Origin: JAMIFV01 sp035906055
GTDB taxonomy: Bacteria; Pseudomonadota; Alphaproteobacteria; Rickettsiales; JABCZZ01
Direction of reading: 5' to 3'
Length of the DNA: 45,169 nt
NCBI GenBank assembly: GCA_035906055.1
Contig: JAMIFV010000076.1
Coordinates: 1 to 45,169, forward strand
Shown here: piece by piece, positions 34,422 through 43,351 of the stretch
Layout: every line of letters starts with the position of its first letter
Numbering within the stretch: position 1 is the first letter of the stretch
Made by a program: the position numbers and the translations under genes
Notes under the pieces: model-generated
Database searches by the model: none
Seen by the model: the letters and a program-made list of their open reading frames with translations, nothing else
What the model was told of the DNA's origin: nothing

Positions 34422-35540
34422 ATGCTGAACAAACGCTTTGTTTTCTGTGCTTGCTCTGCCCTGTTCCTGCTCTCGGGCTGCTCATGGCTGGGCGGTTCGG
34501 GCAACGGCGCAACCGGCAAGCTGGAATTGCAGCAGGTAGACTATGACGCCCTGCGCGGATGGGGGAGCGACGACCAGTCCGAAGCGCTGGACGCGTTCAG
34601 CAAATCCTGCATCGCGTTCAATGCGCAGGCGGAAACGGCGGCGGTAGGCAAGGGGCAGTTGCTGGCTCCCGTGAAGGTATGGAAAGAGATATGCCGCAAG
34701 GCTGCTTCGGTCCCGGCGGGAGATGCCGGGCAGGCGCGCATCTTCTTTGAAACGCAGTTCGTGGCGTTCAAGGCCTATGACGGCAGCAATCCGGCGGGCT
34801 TTTATACAGGCTATTATGAGCCGCTGCTGAAAGGCTCGCTTACCCGCCAGCGCCCGTATGTCTATCCGCTCTACGGCCTTCCGCCCGCTGGCACACCGCA
34901 ATTCACCCGTGCGCAGATCGATTTCAACTCGCTGAACAATGTTGCGCCGGTGCTGGCCTATGTGGATGATCCCGTGCAGCTTTTCTTCCTGCATGTGCAG
35001 GGGTCGGGCCGTGTCCAGCTCGATAACGGCAGCACGTTGCGCGTGGGTTATGCGGGCAGCAATGGCCTGCCCTATGTTTCCATTGGCAGGCAGATGGTGA
35101 AGAAAGGCGTCCTCACTAAGGAAGAAGCCTCGATGCAGAGCATCAAGCAGTGGCTCTATGACCACCCGGCAGACATGTGGCAGGCGATGTGGGAAAACAC
35201 CTCTTATGTGTTCTTCCGCCAGATACAGGGCGACCCCGTAGGCACGCAGCAGGTGCCGCTGACCGCGCTGCGTTCGCTGGCGGTGGATGCGGATCATATT
35301 CCGCTGGGCATGCCGGTGTTCGTGGATACGGTGCTGCCAGCCATTGAAGGCTCGCCGCTTGCTTTCCACCGCAAGCTCATGATCGCGCAGGATACGGGCG
35401 GGGCTATTAAAGGCCCGATACGTGCGGATATTTTCTTCGGCTTTGGCCCCGCCGCCGAACAGCGCGCCGGTATGATGCGCTCCGGTGGCGATAGCTACGT
35501 TCTGGTGCCGCGCCCGCTGGCACAGGCGCTGGTGAAGTAG
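34422..35540 (+). CDS. mltA: Membrane-bound lytic murein transglycosylase A
   Basis: A 372-residue lipoprotein that cleaves peptidoglycan with 1,6-anhydro-muropeptide formation. The signal peptide ends in the lipobox LLSGC (Cys20). The MltA barrel domain (TGYYEPLLKGS, VFFLHVQGSGRV-like FFLHVQGSGR) and the C-terminal 3D domain with catalytic Asp in TGGAIKGPIRADIFFG are present. The first ten codons nearly duplicate part of the palindromic element just upstream, so the signal sequence may have been built from, or captured by, that element. AGGAATATCG is the likely ribosome-binding site. The Smr gene starts one base after the stop. Confidence 0.93.
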   Translation: MLNKRFVFCACSALFLLSGCSWLGGSGNGATGKLELQQVDYDALRGWGSDDQSEALDAFSKSCIAFNAQAETAAVGKGQLLAPVKVWKEICRKAASVPAGDAGQARIFFETQFVAFKAYDGSNPAGFYTGYYEPLLKGSLTRQRPYVYPLYGLPPAGTPQFTRAQIDFNSLNNVAPVLAYVDDPVQLFFLHVQGSGRVQLDNGSTLRVGYAGSNGLPYVSIGRQMVKKGVLTKEEASMQSIKQWLYDHPADMWQAMWENTSYVFFRQIQGDPVGTQQVPLTALRSLAVDADHIPLGMPVFVDTVLPAIEGSPLAFHRKLMIAQDTGGAIKGPIRADIFFGFGPAAEQRAGMMRSGGDSYVLVPRPLAQALVK

Positions 35541-35541
35541 C

Positions 35542-36075
35542 ATGAAACGCAGGATTCCCAATCTCGACCCGCCTGTTCCCCGCAGGCGGGTATTGTCCGC
35601 TCAGGAATCGGAATTATGGCATCAGGTGATGGAGGGTAAAGCCCTGCCGCCGCACGTGCCGCAGATAAACCTTCCCAAGACCAAACATGATGCCAAGGCG
35701 GCCAGGCCCGTAAAAAACCCCAGGCCTAATCCGCCGCCACAGCTTCTGGATAATCCCACACGCACCAACATCTATAAAGGCAAGACCGACATCCATTCCG
35801 TGCTCGACCTGCATGGTTGCACGGTAGAAACCGCCTACCAGCAATTGATGCGCTTTATCGCGCTGATGCAGGGCACCCATTCGCGCATCGTGCTGGTCAT
35901 CACCGGCAAGGGGCGCGCACCGCAGAGCGGTATATTGCGCGCGCAGTTGCCGCGCTGGCTGGAAATTCCCCCGCTGTCGCTTCAGGTGAGCGGCTATTGC
36001 ACCGCAGGTGACTCCCACGGCGGCGAAGGCGCATGGTATATCAAAATCCGCAAACGCAACGCGATGCCAAAATGA
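35542..36075 (+). CDS. Smr/MutS2 domain protein
   Basis: A 177-residue protein: a basic, proline-rich N-terminal half followed by an Smr domain (about 85-175) with LDLHGCTVETAYQQL, VLVITGKG and a late GEGAWYIKIRK. Smr domains can nick DNA or RNA; here the role is unknown. Placement after mltA is common in alphaproteobacteria. It is tightly packed: one base after mltA and a four-base overlap with the regulator gene. Confidence 0.88.
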   Translation: MKRRIPNLDPPVPRRRVLSAQESELWHQVMEGKALPPHVPQINLPKTKHDAKAARPVKNPRPNPPPQLLDNPTRTNIYKGKTDIHSVLDLHGCTVETAYQQLMRFIALMQGTHSRIVLVITGKGRAPQSGILRAQLPRWLEIPPLSLQVSGYCTAGDSHGGEGAWYIKIRKRNAMPK

Positions 36076-36773
36076 ACGAGACTGTAGCAAAACCCCATAT
36101 CCTTGTGGTCGATGACGACGCAAGGCTGCGCGACCTGCTCAAAACCTTTTTGCAGGAGCAGAACCTGTCGGTGACCACCGCATCCGACGCCGCCGACGCC
36201 GCGCGCAAGATGCAGCTATTTATTTTTGACCTGATCGTGCTCGACGTGATGATGCCCGGCATGACCGGTATCGAATTCGCGGGAACGCTACCCGACGACG
36301 CGCCACCCATTCTGCTGCTGACCGCAATGGCCCAGACGCAGGACCGCATTGCGGGCCTTGAGGCGGGCGCGGACGATTACCTCGCCAAGCCCTTCGACCC
36401 GCGCGAGCTGGTATTGCGCATACAGTCCATATTGCGCCGCACGCGCACGGCGGAAAAGCAGCAGGACCGCATCCATTTCGGTGAATACCGTTACGATGTG
36501 GCGCAAGGGCGCCTCACCCGCAACGGCGAACCCGTGGCGCTTACCACCGGCGAAGGCCAGTTGCTCAAGGCGTTGGTGGATAATGCCGGGCAGGCGGTGA
36601 CGCGCGCGGCGCTTGCGCAGATACTGGGCAGCGGCGCTAACGAACGCAGCGTGGACGTGCAGATAACGCGCCTGCGTAAAAAGATAGAGGACGACAGCAG
36701 CAGGCCGCTGTTCATACAGACCGTGCGTGGTTCGGGCTATATGCTCTATGCGGACGCAGGGGGAAAAACATGA
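36072..36773 (+). CDS. OmpR-family response regulator
   Basis: A 233-residue transcription factor. The receiver domain (8-125) has the acidic pocket DDD (14-16), phospho-acceptor D58 (LIVLDVMMPG), a conserved T in LLTAMAQ and K in LAKPFDPREL. The C-terminal winged helix (about 140-230) ends in VDVQITRLRKKIEDDSSRP...TVRGSGYML. The start at ATG 36072 overlaps the Smr stop and matches the family N-terminus. It overlaps its kinase by four bases, so the two form a cognate pair. Confidence 0.93.
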   Translation: MNETVAKPHILVVDDDARLRDLLKTFLQEQNLSVTTASDAADAARKMQLFIFDLIVLDVMMPGMTGIEFAGTLPDDAPPILLLTAMAQTQDRIAGLEAGADDYLAKPFDPRELVLRIQSILRRTRTAEKQQDRIHFGEYRYDVAQGRLTRNGEPVALTTGEGQLLKALVDNAGQAVTRAALAQILGSGANERSVDVQITRLRKKIEDDSSRPLFIQTVRGSGYMLYADAGGKT

Positions 36774-38104
36774 GGGCAGGCACCCAGACCGTGTGGATCA
36801 AGCGTTACCTGCCTGCGAGCCTGTTTGGCCGCGCGTTGCTGATTCTCGTGCTGCCTATGGTCATCATGCAGGCTGCGGCATTGTTTTTCTTCTATGAGCG
36901 CCATTGGGACAATATGCAGCGCAACTTCTCGCGCTGGCTGGCGGGGGAAGTGGCGTTCCTCGTCTATGAGCTGGAACGTGCCGACGACAAGCGTGAAGTG
37001 GTTCTGGCTAAGCTCTCGCGCAATTTCATGGATATTGAGATACGCCCGGTCACCGATAAGGCGGAGATGCCAAAATCGTTTCCCAGTGCCAGCGACGATA
37101 AACTGCTGGCATATTTTTCACGCCAGTTGCATGCGATTATCCGTGAGCCTTTCAGCGTGGAGCGCCCGGCGGGAGCGGAGTCGGTGATACTTTACGTGAA
37201 GCTGGACGAAGGCGGCGTGCTGCGAATGCGCTTTTCCATCAAGCGCCTTGCCAGCGTAACGGCGGAAATATTCATCTGGTGGATGGTAGGCTCGGCCGGG
37301 CTGCTGCTCATTATCGCCACCATGTTCCTGCGTAACCAGATTCGCCCCATCCATCGCCTTGCCGACGCGGCGGAGCAGTTTGGCCGTGGCAAGGAAGACG
37401 AAGCTTTCCGCCCGCAGGGGGCGACGGAGGTGCGCAAGGCAGGGCGCTCCTTCATCGCGATGCGCGAACGCCTCAAGCGTATGATCTCGGCACGTACGGA
37501 TATGCTGGCCGCCATCTCGCACGATCTGCGCACGCCGCTCACCCGCATGCATCTGGCGCTGGCCATGTTCCCCGATTCCAAGCATACCGCGCCGCTGCTG
37601 GCCGACGTGAAGGAAATGGAAAAGATGATCCAGGAATATCTGGATTTCGCACGCGGCGAGGGGGGAGAGAAGCAAAAGCAGGTGCGCCTTTCCACGTACC
37701 TTTCCAGCCATGTGAACAGCTATGCGCAGCAGGGGCATGATATCGTGGTGACGGCTGTGCCCGATATTGATGTGGTGCTCTTCCCCAACGCCATGCGCCG
37801 CTGCCTTTCCAATGTGATGGAGAACGCGCTGCGTTACGGCACGCGGGCGGAAGTGCAGGCCGTGCAGGCGGGCAGGAATATAGAGATACTGATAGACGAT
37901 GACGGCCCGGGTATTCCAGCGGACAAGCGCGACATGGCCATGCAGCCTTTCCGCAGGCTGGATGCGGCGCGCGATCCCAATACGGGCGGTGCGGGGCTTG
38001 GCCTTTCCATCGTGCAGGATATCGCGCTGCGCCATGGCGGCAAGGTGATGCTGGAAGATTCGCCGCTGGGTGGGTTAAGGGTGCGGGTACGGTTGCCTGT
38101 GTAA
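36770..38104 (+). CDS. EnvZ-like sensor histidine kinase
   Basis: A 444-residue kinase, partner of the regulator just upstream. TM1 is at about 20-42 and a periplasmic segment runs from 43 to 165. TM2 is at about 167-190, then HAMP (IRPIHRLADAAEQFGRG). HisKA has the H in AAISHDLRTPLTRMHLAL, and HATPase_c has NVMENALRYG, DDDGPGIP and GGAGLGLSIV. The H-D-L-R-T-P-L-T-R motif is the EnvZ type. The signal sensed is unknown. The stop is followed by 168 AT-rich bases that probably hold the promoter of the next pair. Confidence 0.92.
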   Translation: MRAGTQTVWIKRYLPASLFGRALLILVLPMVIMQAAALFFFYERHWDNMQRNFSRWLAGEVAFLVYELERADDKREVVLAKLSRNFMDIEIRPVTDKAEMPKSFPSASDDKLLAYFSRQLHAIIREPFSVERPAGAESVILYVKLDEGGVLRMRFSIKRLASVTAEIFIWWMVGSAGLLLIIATMFLRNQIRPIHRLADAAEQFGRGKEDEAFRPQGATEVRKAGRSFIAMRERLKRMISARTDMLAAISHDLRTPLTRMHLALAMFPDSKHTAPLLADVKEMEKMIQEYLDFARGEGGEKQKQVRLSTYLSSHVNSYAQQGHDIVVTAVPDIDVVLFPNAMRRCLSNVMENALRYGTRAEVQAVQAGRNIEILIDDDGPGIPADKRDMAMQPFRRLDAARDPNTGGAGLGLSIVQDIALRHGGKVMLEDSPLGGLRVRVRLPV

Positions 38105-38272
38105 TCGTTCTACCTATACTATTATTTGGGGTGGTTTTTTATCTACCCGTCGTTGGCTATGTTTTCTAATGCACTGATATATAATAACATTTATACTGCA
38201 TTTTAGCTAAGTTTAGCGTTCATTTTACGCAAACTTAAGACACGTTTAAGCAGGCAAAGTTAGAATTTTCAG

Positions 38273-39826
38273 ATGTCCCGGAATTTTTTCTTTCGCCGCA
38301 AAGAATTGACGATAAAACACAAATTAACGCTGTTGACGCTTGGGATCAGTGTCGGCGCCATTCTGCTGACCGCAGGTGCCATTGCCGCCTATGTTATCTA
38401 TGATATGCGCCAGAATGCCGAGCACGCACTGGCGCTGGATGTTGCCATCGCGGGCGACCGCAACAGCGCCGCGCTCATATTCATGGATAAAGCGCAGGCG
38501 CAGCAGAACCTTGCCATTTATGCGCAGAACAGCTCAATACAATCCGCCTGTCTTTATAACGCGCAGAAAAGCCTGTTCGCGGAGTACCAGCCTGAAGCGT
38601 CCCTGTCGCAGTGCCCTGAAATCGCCAATGAAGTTGCAGCGCCTGCCGCCAGCCTGCTGGGCGTGTTCAAGCCCATTATCAAAGACGGTGAAACGGTGGG
38701 GTATATCTCCCTCAGCCGCGATATGGCCGAGATACGGGATTATATAGAGAAGATCATTTACCTGAGCCTGCTGGCCGTGTCGGTGGTGTCGGCGGCTATT
38801 TTTCCAGCGATAGTCTATTTCCGCCGCGCTATCTGCGAGCCTATCAGCGAACTGACCCGGATGGCGCAGACCATCACTACCAGCCGCGATTACACGCTGG
38901 AAGCGCGTACGCATTATTCCGATGAAACGGGGATACTTGCCCGTGCTTTCAACGACATGCTTAAGGAAGTGCGCGCGCGTGACGAGGAACTGGTCAACGC
39001 TAACGAGACGCTGGAAGAAAAAGTAGCGATGCGCACGCAGGAAATCAAAGAGGCGCTGAAGCGCGCGCAAGACGCCAACGAGGCCAAGACCGAATTCCTG
39101 CGTAATATGTCGCATGAGTTCCGCACGCCGCTGCATGCCATCGTTATCTTTTCCTCGTATGGCGTGAATGAGGCGAAAACGGCGCAGCGCACGGAGCTGA
39201 AGCAGTATTTCGAGCAGGTGATGAAGGCCGGTGAGCGCATGGGAAGGCTGGTCAACGAGGTACTTGACCTGGCAAGCCTTGAACGCGGCACGCATATGTT
39301 TACCAAGCGCAATACCGATCTGGGCGAACTATGCCGGCAGGTGGCGGAATCGGTGATGCCGCTTATGAAGCAGAAGCATATCAGCTTCACGCTCGACCTT
39401 GAGAAAGAGTTTTTCCCTGTATTCTGCGACGGTGACAAGATGATACAGGTGCTCACCAATCTGCTTGGAAACGCCGTTAAATTTACGCCTGCGGGCAAAA
39501 GCGTTGCGTTGCGCCTGCGCGCGGAAGCGGGGCATGTGTCGCTTACCGTGCGCGATGAAGGCGTGGGCATCCCCGAAGAAGAGAAGGAACTGATCTTCGA
39601 TTCGTTTTACCAGAGCAGCCGCACCAATACGGGCGCAGGCGGCACGGGCCTCGGCCTTGCCATCTGCCGCAATATCGTCACCGCGCATTATGGCCGCATC
39701 TGGGCGCAGAACAATACGAACGGCGCGGGGACCAGCTTCAACATAGTACTGCCGGAGGCTGCCCCCGAGGCGCTTCCGCCTGCCACTACCTGGGAGAATC
39801 GTTATGAGAACATCTGCAAAAACTAA
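38273..39826 (+). CDS. Sensor histidine kinase with CHASE8-like input domain
   Basis: A 517-residue membrane kinase. TM1 is at about 20-42, and a periplasmic region resembling the CHASE8 sensor (NSAALIFMDKAQAQQNLAIY, IQSACLYNAQKSLFAEYQ) reaches about 155. TM2 is at about 160-183. HAMP, a coiled-coil (about 235-270), HisKA with the H in NMSHEFRTPLHAI and HATPase_c (LLGNAVKFTP, RDEGVGIP, GGTGLGLAI) follow. It overlaps the next gene by 23 bases, which marks them as a pair. Confidence 0.88.
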   Translation: MSRNFFFRRKELTIKHKLTLLTLGISVGAILLTAGAIAAYVIYDMRQNAEHALALDVAIAGDRNSAALIFMDKAQAQQNLAIYAQNSSIQSACLYNAQKSLFAEYQPEASLSQCPEIANEVAAPAASLLGVFKPIIKDGETVGYISLSRDMAEIRDYIEKIIYLSLLAVSVVSAAIFPAIVYFRRAICEPISELTRMAQTITTSRDYTLEARTHYSDETGILARAFNDMLKEVRARDEELVNANETLEEKVAMRTQEIKEALKRAQDANEAKTEFLRNMSHEFRTPLHAIVIFSSYGVNEAKTAQRTELKQYFEQVMKAGERMGRLVNEVLDLASLERGTHMFTKRNTDLGELCRQVAESVMPLMKQKHISFTLDLEKEFFPVFCDGDKMIQVLTNLLGNAVKFTPAGKSVALRLRAEAGHVSLTVRDEGVGIPEEEKELIFDSFYQSSRTNTGAGGTGLGLAICRNIVTAHYGRIWAQNNTNGAGTSFNIVLPEAAPEALPPATTWENRYENICKN

Positions 39827-40748
39827 ACGTACCGTGCTGGCGGTGGACGATGACGAGGTGAACCTCAGCATCCTTATCAAGATCGCAGGGGACGCGGGCT
39901 ATAACGTGAAGCCCTTCGCCACGCCGGAAGCGGCATGGAGCCACCTTGAGAACAACCACGATATCGACATCGCGATACTCGATAAGATGATGGCCAATAT
40001 CAGCGGGCTGGACATGATGGCGCGCATGAAGAACCACGCGCATTTAAGGCACATTCCCGTCATCATCCAGACCGGCGACGTGGGCACCGCGCAGATGCGC
40101 GAAGGGCTGGAGCAGGGGGCGTATTACTACCTCACCAAACCGTTCCTGCCCGGGATCATGACGGCGGTGCTTGCGTCCGCCGAACATGAATGCAACCTGC
40201 GCGCCGAGATGATATCGCAGGTGGTGGCGGGGCAGGGACGATTCCTTGGCCTTGTGCAGAACGCGGTGTTCAACTTCCATTCCCATGCCGAGGCGCGTCT
40301 GCTTGCCGTGCATATCGCGCAGCTCAGCGCCGTGCCCGACCTGGTGATGCGCGGCCTTATGGAACTGTTCTATAACGCCGTGGAGCATGGCTGCCTTGAA
40401 ATAGGCTATCAGAACAAGCATGACTGCATGCTCAGTAAAACCTTTACGCAGGAAGTGGCCAACCGCATGGCATGGCCGCAATATAAATACCGTGCGGCTA
40501 TTGTGCAGTTGCAGATAGTGCAGTCCGCCGTGCATATCACCGTGACCGACCCCGGCAAGGGGTTTCGCTGGCGCCAGTATCTGGACAGCAATGCCGGGCT
40601 GAAGCTTAATCAGGTGTCGGGCCGCGGCATCGTGATCGCCAGCCGCGCGCTGGAAAGGCTGCAATATAACGCGCAAGGCAACGAAGTGCAGGCGAGCTTC
40701 GTCCTCAAAGGCCACAAGGGCAACACGCCCGTGCAGCGCATGGCGTAA
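39804..40748 (+). CDS. Response regulator fused to RsbW-like ATPase domain
   Basis: A 314-residue protein. The receiver domain (10-130) has acidic DDD, phospho-acceptor D60 (IAILDKMMANISG), T in IIQTGDVG and K in YYLTKPF. The C-terminal domain (about 185-310) is a GHKL ATPase of the RsbW/anti-sigma type: N box ELFYNAVEHGCLE, G1 VTDPGKGF and G2 SGRGIVIASRAL. There is no DNA-binding domain, so the output is probably protein phosphorylation or sequestration (an anti-sigma or anti-anti-sigma switch), controlled by the kinase upstream. The stop codon adjoins a palindromic element. Confidence 0.82.
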   Translation: MRTSAKTKRTVLAVDDDEVNLSILIKIAGDAGYNVKPFATPEAAWSHLENNHDIDIAILDKMMANISGLDMMARMKNHAHLRHIPVIIQTGDVGTAQMREGLEQGAYYYLTKPFLPGIMTAVLASAEHECNLRAEMISQVVAGQGRFLGLVQNAVFNFHSHAEARLLAVHIAQLSAVPDLVMRGLMELFYNAVEHGCLEIGYQNKHDCMLSKTFTQEVANRMAWPQYKYRAAIVQLQIVQSAVHITVTDPGKGFRWRQYLDSNAGLKLNQVSGRGIVIASRALERLQYNAQGNEVQASFVLKGHKGNTPVQRMA

Positions 40749-40890
40749 GAGACTGTTTGATAAGTCTGCCTGCCTTGCTGCAAACCGCTTTTTCCTGCGC
40801 GGTTCTGCTCACGTACTAGTGTGTACGCTGTGCTGCAATGCTTGGAAAATGCAGTTCGCTCTCGGCATGACGACTTCTGTAACAGTCTCT
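40748..40890. repeat. Palindromic MITE-like element B
   Basis: Terminal inverted repeats AGAGACTGTT (40748-40757) and AACAGTCTCT (40881-40890), with further pairing inside (AAGTC/GACTT), flank a core CACGTAC-N-GTACGCTG (40810-40830) like that of the element at 34286-34408. AGAGACTGTT resembles IS5-type ends, so this may be a non-autonomous derivative. It starts at the last base of the preceding stop codon. Confidence 0.7.
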
Positions 40891-40913
40891 AAGCAATTAC
40901 TCTTACTACAGTT

Positions 40914-40944
40914 AAAAAAACCCCCGCCTTTTGCAAGGCGGGGG
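40914..40944 (-). terminator. Rho-independent terminator of clpA
   Basis: On the minus strand the stem CCCCCGCCTT/AAGGCGGGGG with loop GCAA is followed by seven T. It lies 41 bases after the clpA stop and is a strong intrinsic terminator. Confidence 0.95.
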
Positions 40945-40984
40945 CAAGGTTAACTGACAGGCTTAAGAGGGGGAGGAAACGTGC

Positions 40985-43351
40985 CTAGACCAGTTCGTCC
41001 TCATCCTGCGCCGTGTTTTTGGCGGCGCCGGGTGCGGGCTTTTCGTAGGCAAAGGTCAGCTCGTTGTCTTTCGCGTCGATGCGAACCGTGCCACCCTTTG
41101 CAAGCTTGCCGAATAATACTTCGTCGGCGAGCGGTTTCTTGATCTTCTCCGCAATCAGGCGGGCCAGCGGCCTTGCGCCGTTGCTGCGGTCGTAGCCTTT
41201 CTCAGCCAGCCATTTGCGCGCATCCTGCGAGAGCGCGATGGACACGTTGCGTTCGGTGAGCTGGGCTTCCAGCTTGAAGATGAACTTGTCCACCACGCTG
41301 GTAACCACTTCCGGCGTCAGGTGGTCGAAGCCGATGATGGCGTCAAGGCGGTTGCGGAACTCCGGCGTGAACAGGCGGTTGATCGCCTCTTTGTCCTCGC
41401 CTTCGCGGCCTTCACGGCCGAAACCGATGGCGGCGCGGGACATGTCGGCGGCACCGGCGTTGCTCGTCATGATGATGACGGCGTTGCGGAAGTCCACGGT
41501 CTTGCCGTTATGGTCGGTGAGCTTGCCGTAATCCATCACCTGCAGCAGGATGTTGTAGATGTCGGAATGGGCTTTTTCGATTTCGTCGAGCAGGATCACG
41601 GCGAACGGGGTCTTGTCGATCGCGTCGGTGAGCAGGCCGCCCTGGTCAAAACCCACATAGCCCGGGGGAGCGCCGATCATGCGGGAAACGGCATGCTTTT
41701 CCATGTATTCGGACATATCGAAGCGCAACAGTTCCATGCCCATGGTCTTGGCGAGCTGGGCCGCCACTTCGGTCTTGCCCACGCCGGTAGGGCCGGAGAA
41801 CAGGTAGTTGCCGATAGGCTTGCCCTCTTCACGCAGGCCAGCACGGGACATTTTGAGCGCACTGGCGAGCGCTTCGATAGCCTTGTCCTGGCCGAATACC
41901 GCGCCTTTGAGCTTCTCTTCAAGGGTGCGAAGGGCTTCGGCGTCGTCCATGCTCACGGTCTTGGCGGGCATGCGGGCCACCTTGGCAATGATCTCTTCGA
42001 TCTCGCGCACGGTGATGGTTTTGCGGCGCTTGGCTTCCGGCAGCAGCATCTGGGCGGCACCGGCTTCGTCGATCACGTCGATGGCCTTGTCCGGCAGCTT
42101 GCGGTCGTGGATATAGCGGTGGGAGAGTTCCGCCGCCGCCTTCAGCGCGCTGGCGGTGTAGCGCACATGGTGGTGCGTTTCGTAGTAGGGTTTCAACCCG
42201 CGCAGGATCTTGACGGTGTTCTCTACCGTCGGTTCGCTCACGTCCACCTTCTGGAAACGGCGGGCTAGCGCGCGGTCTTTTTCGATATAATTGCGGTATT
42301 CCTTGTAGGTGGTGGAACCGATGCAGCGGAATGCGCCGCGTGCGAGGGCGGGTTTGAGCAGGTTGCACGCGTCGAGCGCGCCGCCGCTGGTGGAACCGGC
42401 ACCGATGATGGAGTGCATCTCGTCGATGAAGAGGATCGCGCCGGGGAGCTTTTCGATCTCCTTGATCACGGCTTTCATGCGCTCTTCAAAGTCGCCGCGA
42501 TAGCGGGTGCCCGCGAGCAGGCTGCCCATATCGAGCGAGAAGATGACGGCGTTCTTGAGCACTTCGGGCACTTCAGCGCGTACGATGCGCAGCGCGAGGC
42601 CTTCGGCGATGGCGGTTTTACCGACACCTGCTTCACCTACATAGAGCGGGTTGTTCTTGGTGCGGCGGCAGAGTATCTGGATGGTGCGTTCCACCTCCTC
42701 TTCACGGCCCACGAGAATGTCGATCTTGCCGGAATCCGCTTTCTTGTTGAGATTGACGCAATACTGGCCGATAGCGTCGGCGCTTGCGTCTTTTTCTTTA
42801 CTGGTGCTGGCAGCCTGTGCGCCGCCGCCCACGGCGCGGGAGAAATGGTCGTCGGCATCTTCCTCGTTCGCGCTGCGCGCCATGTTGGCAGCGGGGGGCT
42901 GCATGCGCTGGAAGTCGCCGTATTTCACGATGCCGTGCGAGATATAGTTCACCACGTCGAGACGGTTGATGTCCTGCTCCTGCAGGAAATACACCGCGTG
43001 GGATTCGCGTTCGGAGAAAATAGCCACCAGTACGTTGGCACCGGTCACTTCATGCTTGCCGGAAGACTGTACATGGATGGCCGCGCGATGGATCACGCGC
43101 TGGAAGCCTGCGGTGGGTTTCGCTTCTTCAAGTTCATCCACCACGAGGGAGTTGAGGTCGTTCTCGAGGAAGTCGTTGAGCGAGCGGCGCAGGTCGGGGA
43201 TAATAATGCCGCAGCCGCGCATGACGGCCATGGCATCGGCATCTTCCGTGAGCGCGAACAACAAGTGCTCAAGCGTTGCGTATTCATGCCTGTGGTCTTT
43301 TGCTATCCCCAGGGCCTTATGCAACGTTTTTTCAAGATTCTTCGAAAGCAT
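40985..43351 (-). CDS. clpA: ATP-dependent Clp protease ATP-binding subunit ClpA
   Basis: A 788-residue AAA+ unfoldase that feeds substrates to ClpP. The N-domain (1-150: LEKTLHKALGIAKDHRHEYATLEHLLFAL) is the ClpS-binding repeat domain. AAA-1 has Walker A GEAGVGKTAIAEG, and AAA-2 has GPTGVGKTEVAAQL and the arginine-finger region. The ClpP-docking IGF-type loop is probably IGFGREGRE. There is no middle coiled coil, so it is ClpA rather than ClpB/C. clpS, usually just upstream, is not in the 550-base gap before it. Confidence 0.95.
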   Translation of the reverse strand: MLSKNLEKTLHKALGIAKDHRHEYATLEHLLFALTEDADAMAVMRGCGIIIPDLRRSLNDFLENDLNSLVVDELEEAKPTAGFQRVIHRAAIHVQSSGKHEVTGANVLVAIFSERESHAVYFLQEQDINRLDVVNYISHGIVKYGDFQRMQPPAANMARSANEEDADDHFSRAVGGGAQAASTSKEKDASADAIGQYCVNLNKKADSGKIDILVGREEEVERTIQILCRRTKNNPLYVGEAGVGKTAIAEGLALRIVRAEVPEVLKNAVIFSLDMGSLLAGTRYRGDFEERMKAVIKEIEKLPGAILFIDEMHSIIGAGSTSGGALDACNLLKPALARGAFRCIGSTTYKEYRNYIEKDRALARRFQKVDVSEPTVENTVKILRGLKPYYETHHHVRYTASALKAAAELSHRYIHDRKLPDKAIDVIDEAGAAQMLLPEAKRRKTITVREIEEIIAKVARMPAKTVSMDDAEALRTLEEKLKGAVFGQDKAIEALASALKMSRAGLREEGKPIGNYLFSGPTGVGKTEVAAQLAKTMGMELLRFDMSEYMEKHAVSRMIGAPPGYVGFDQGGLLTDAIDKTPFAVILLDEIEKAHSDIYNILLQVMDYGKLTDHNGKTVDFRNAVIIMTSNAGAADMSRAAIGFGREGREGEDKEAINRLFTPEFRNRLDAIIGFDHLTPEVVTSVVDKFIFKLEAQLTERNVSIALSQDARKWLAEKGYDRSNGARPLARLIAEKIKKPLADEVLFGKLAKGGTVRIDAKDNELTFAYEKPAPGAAKNTAQDEDELV

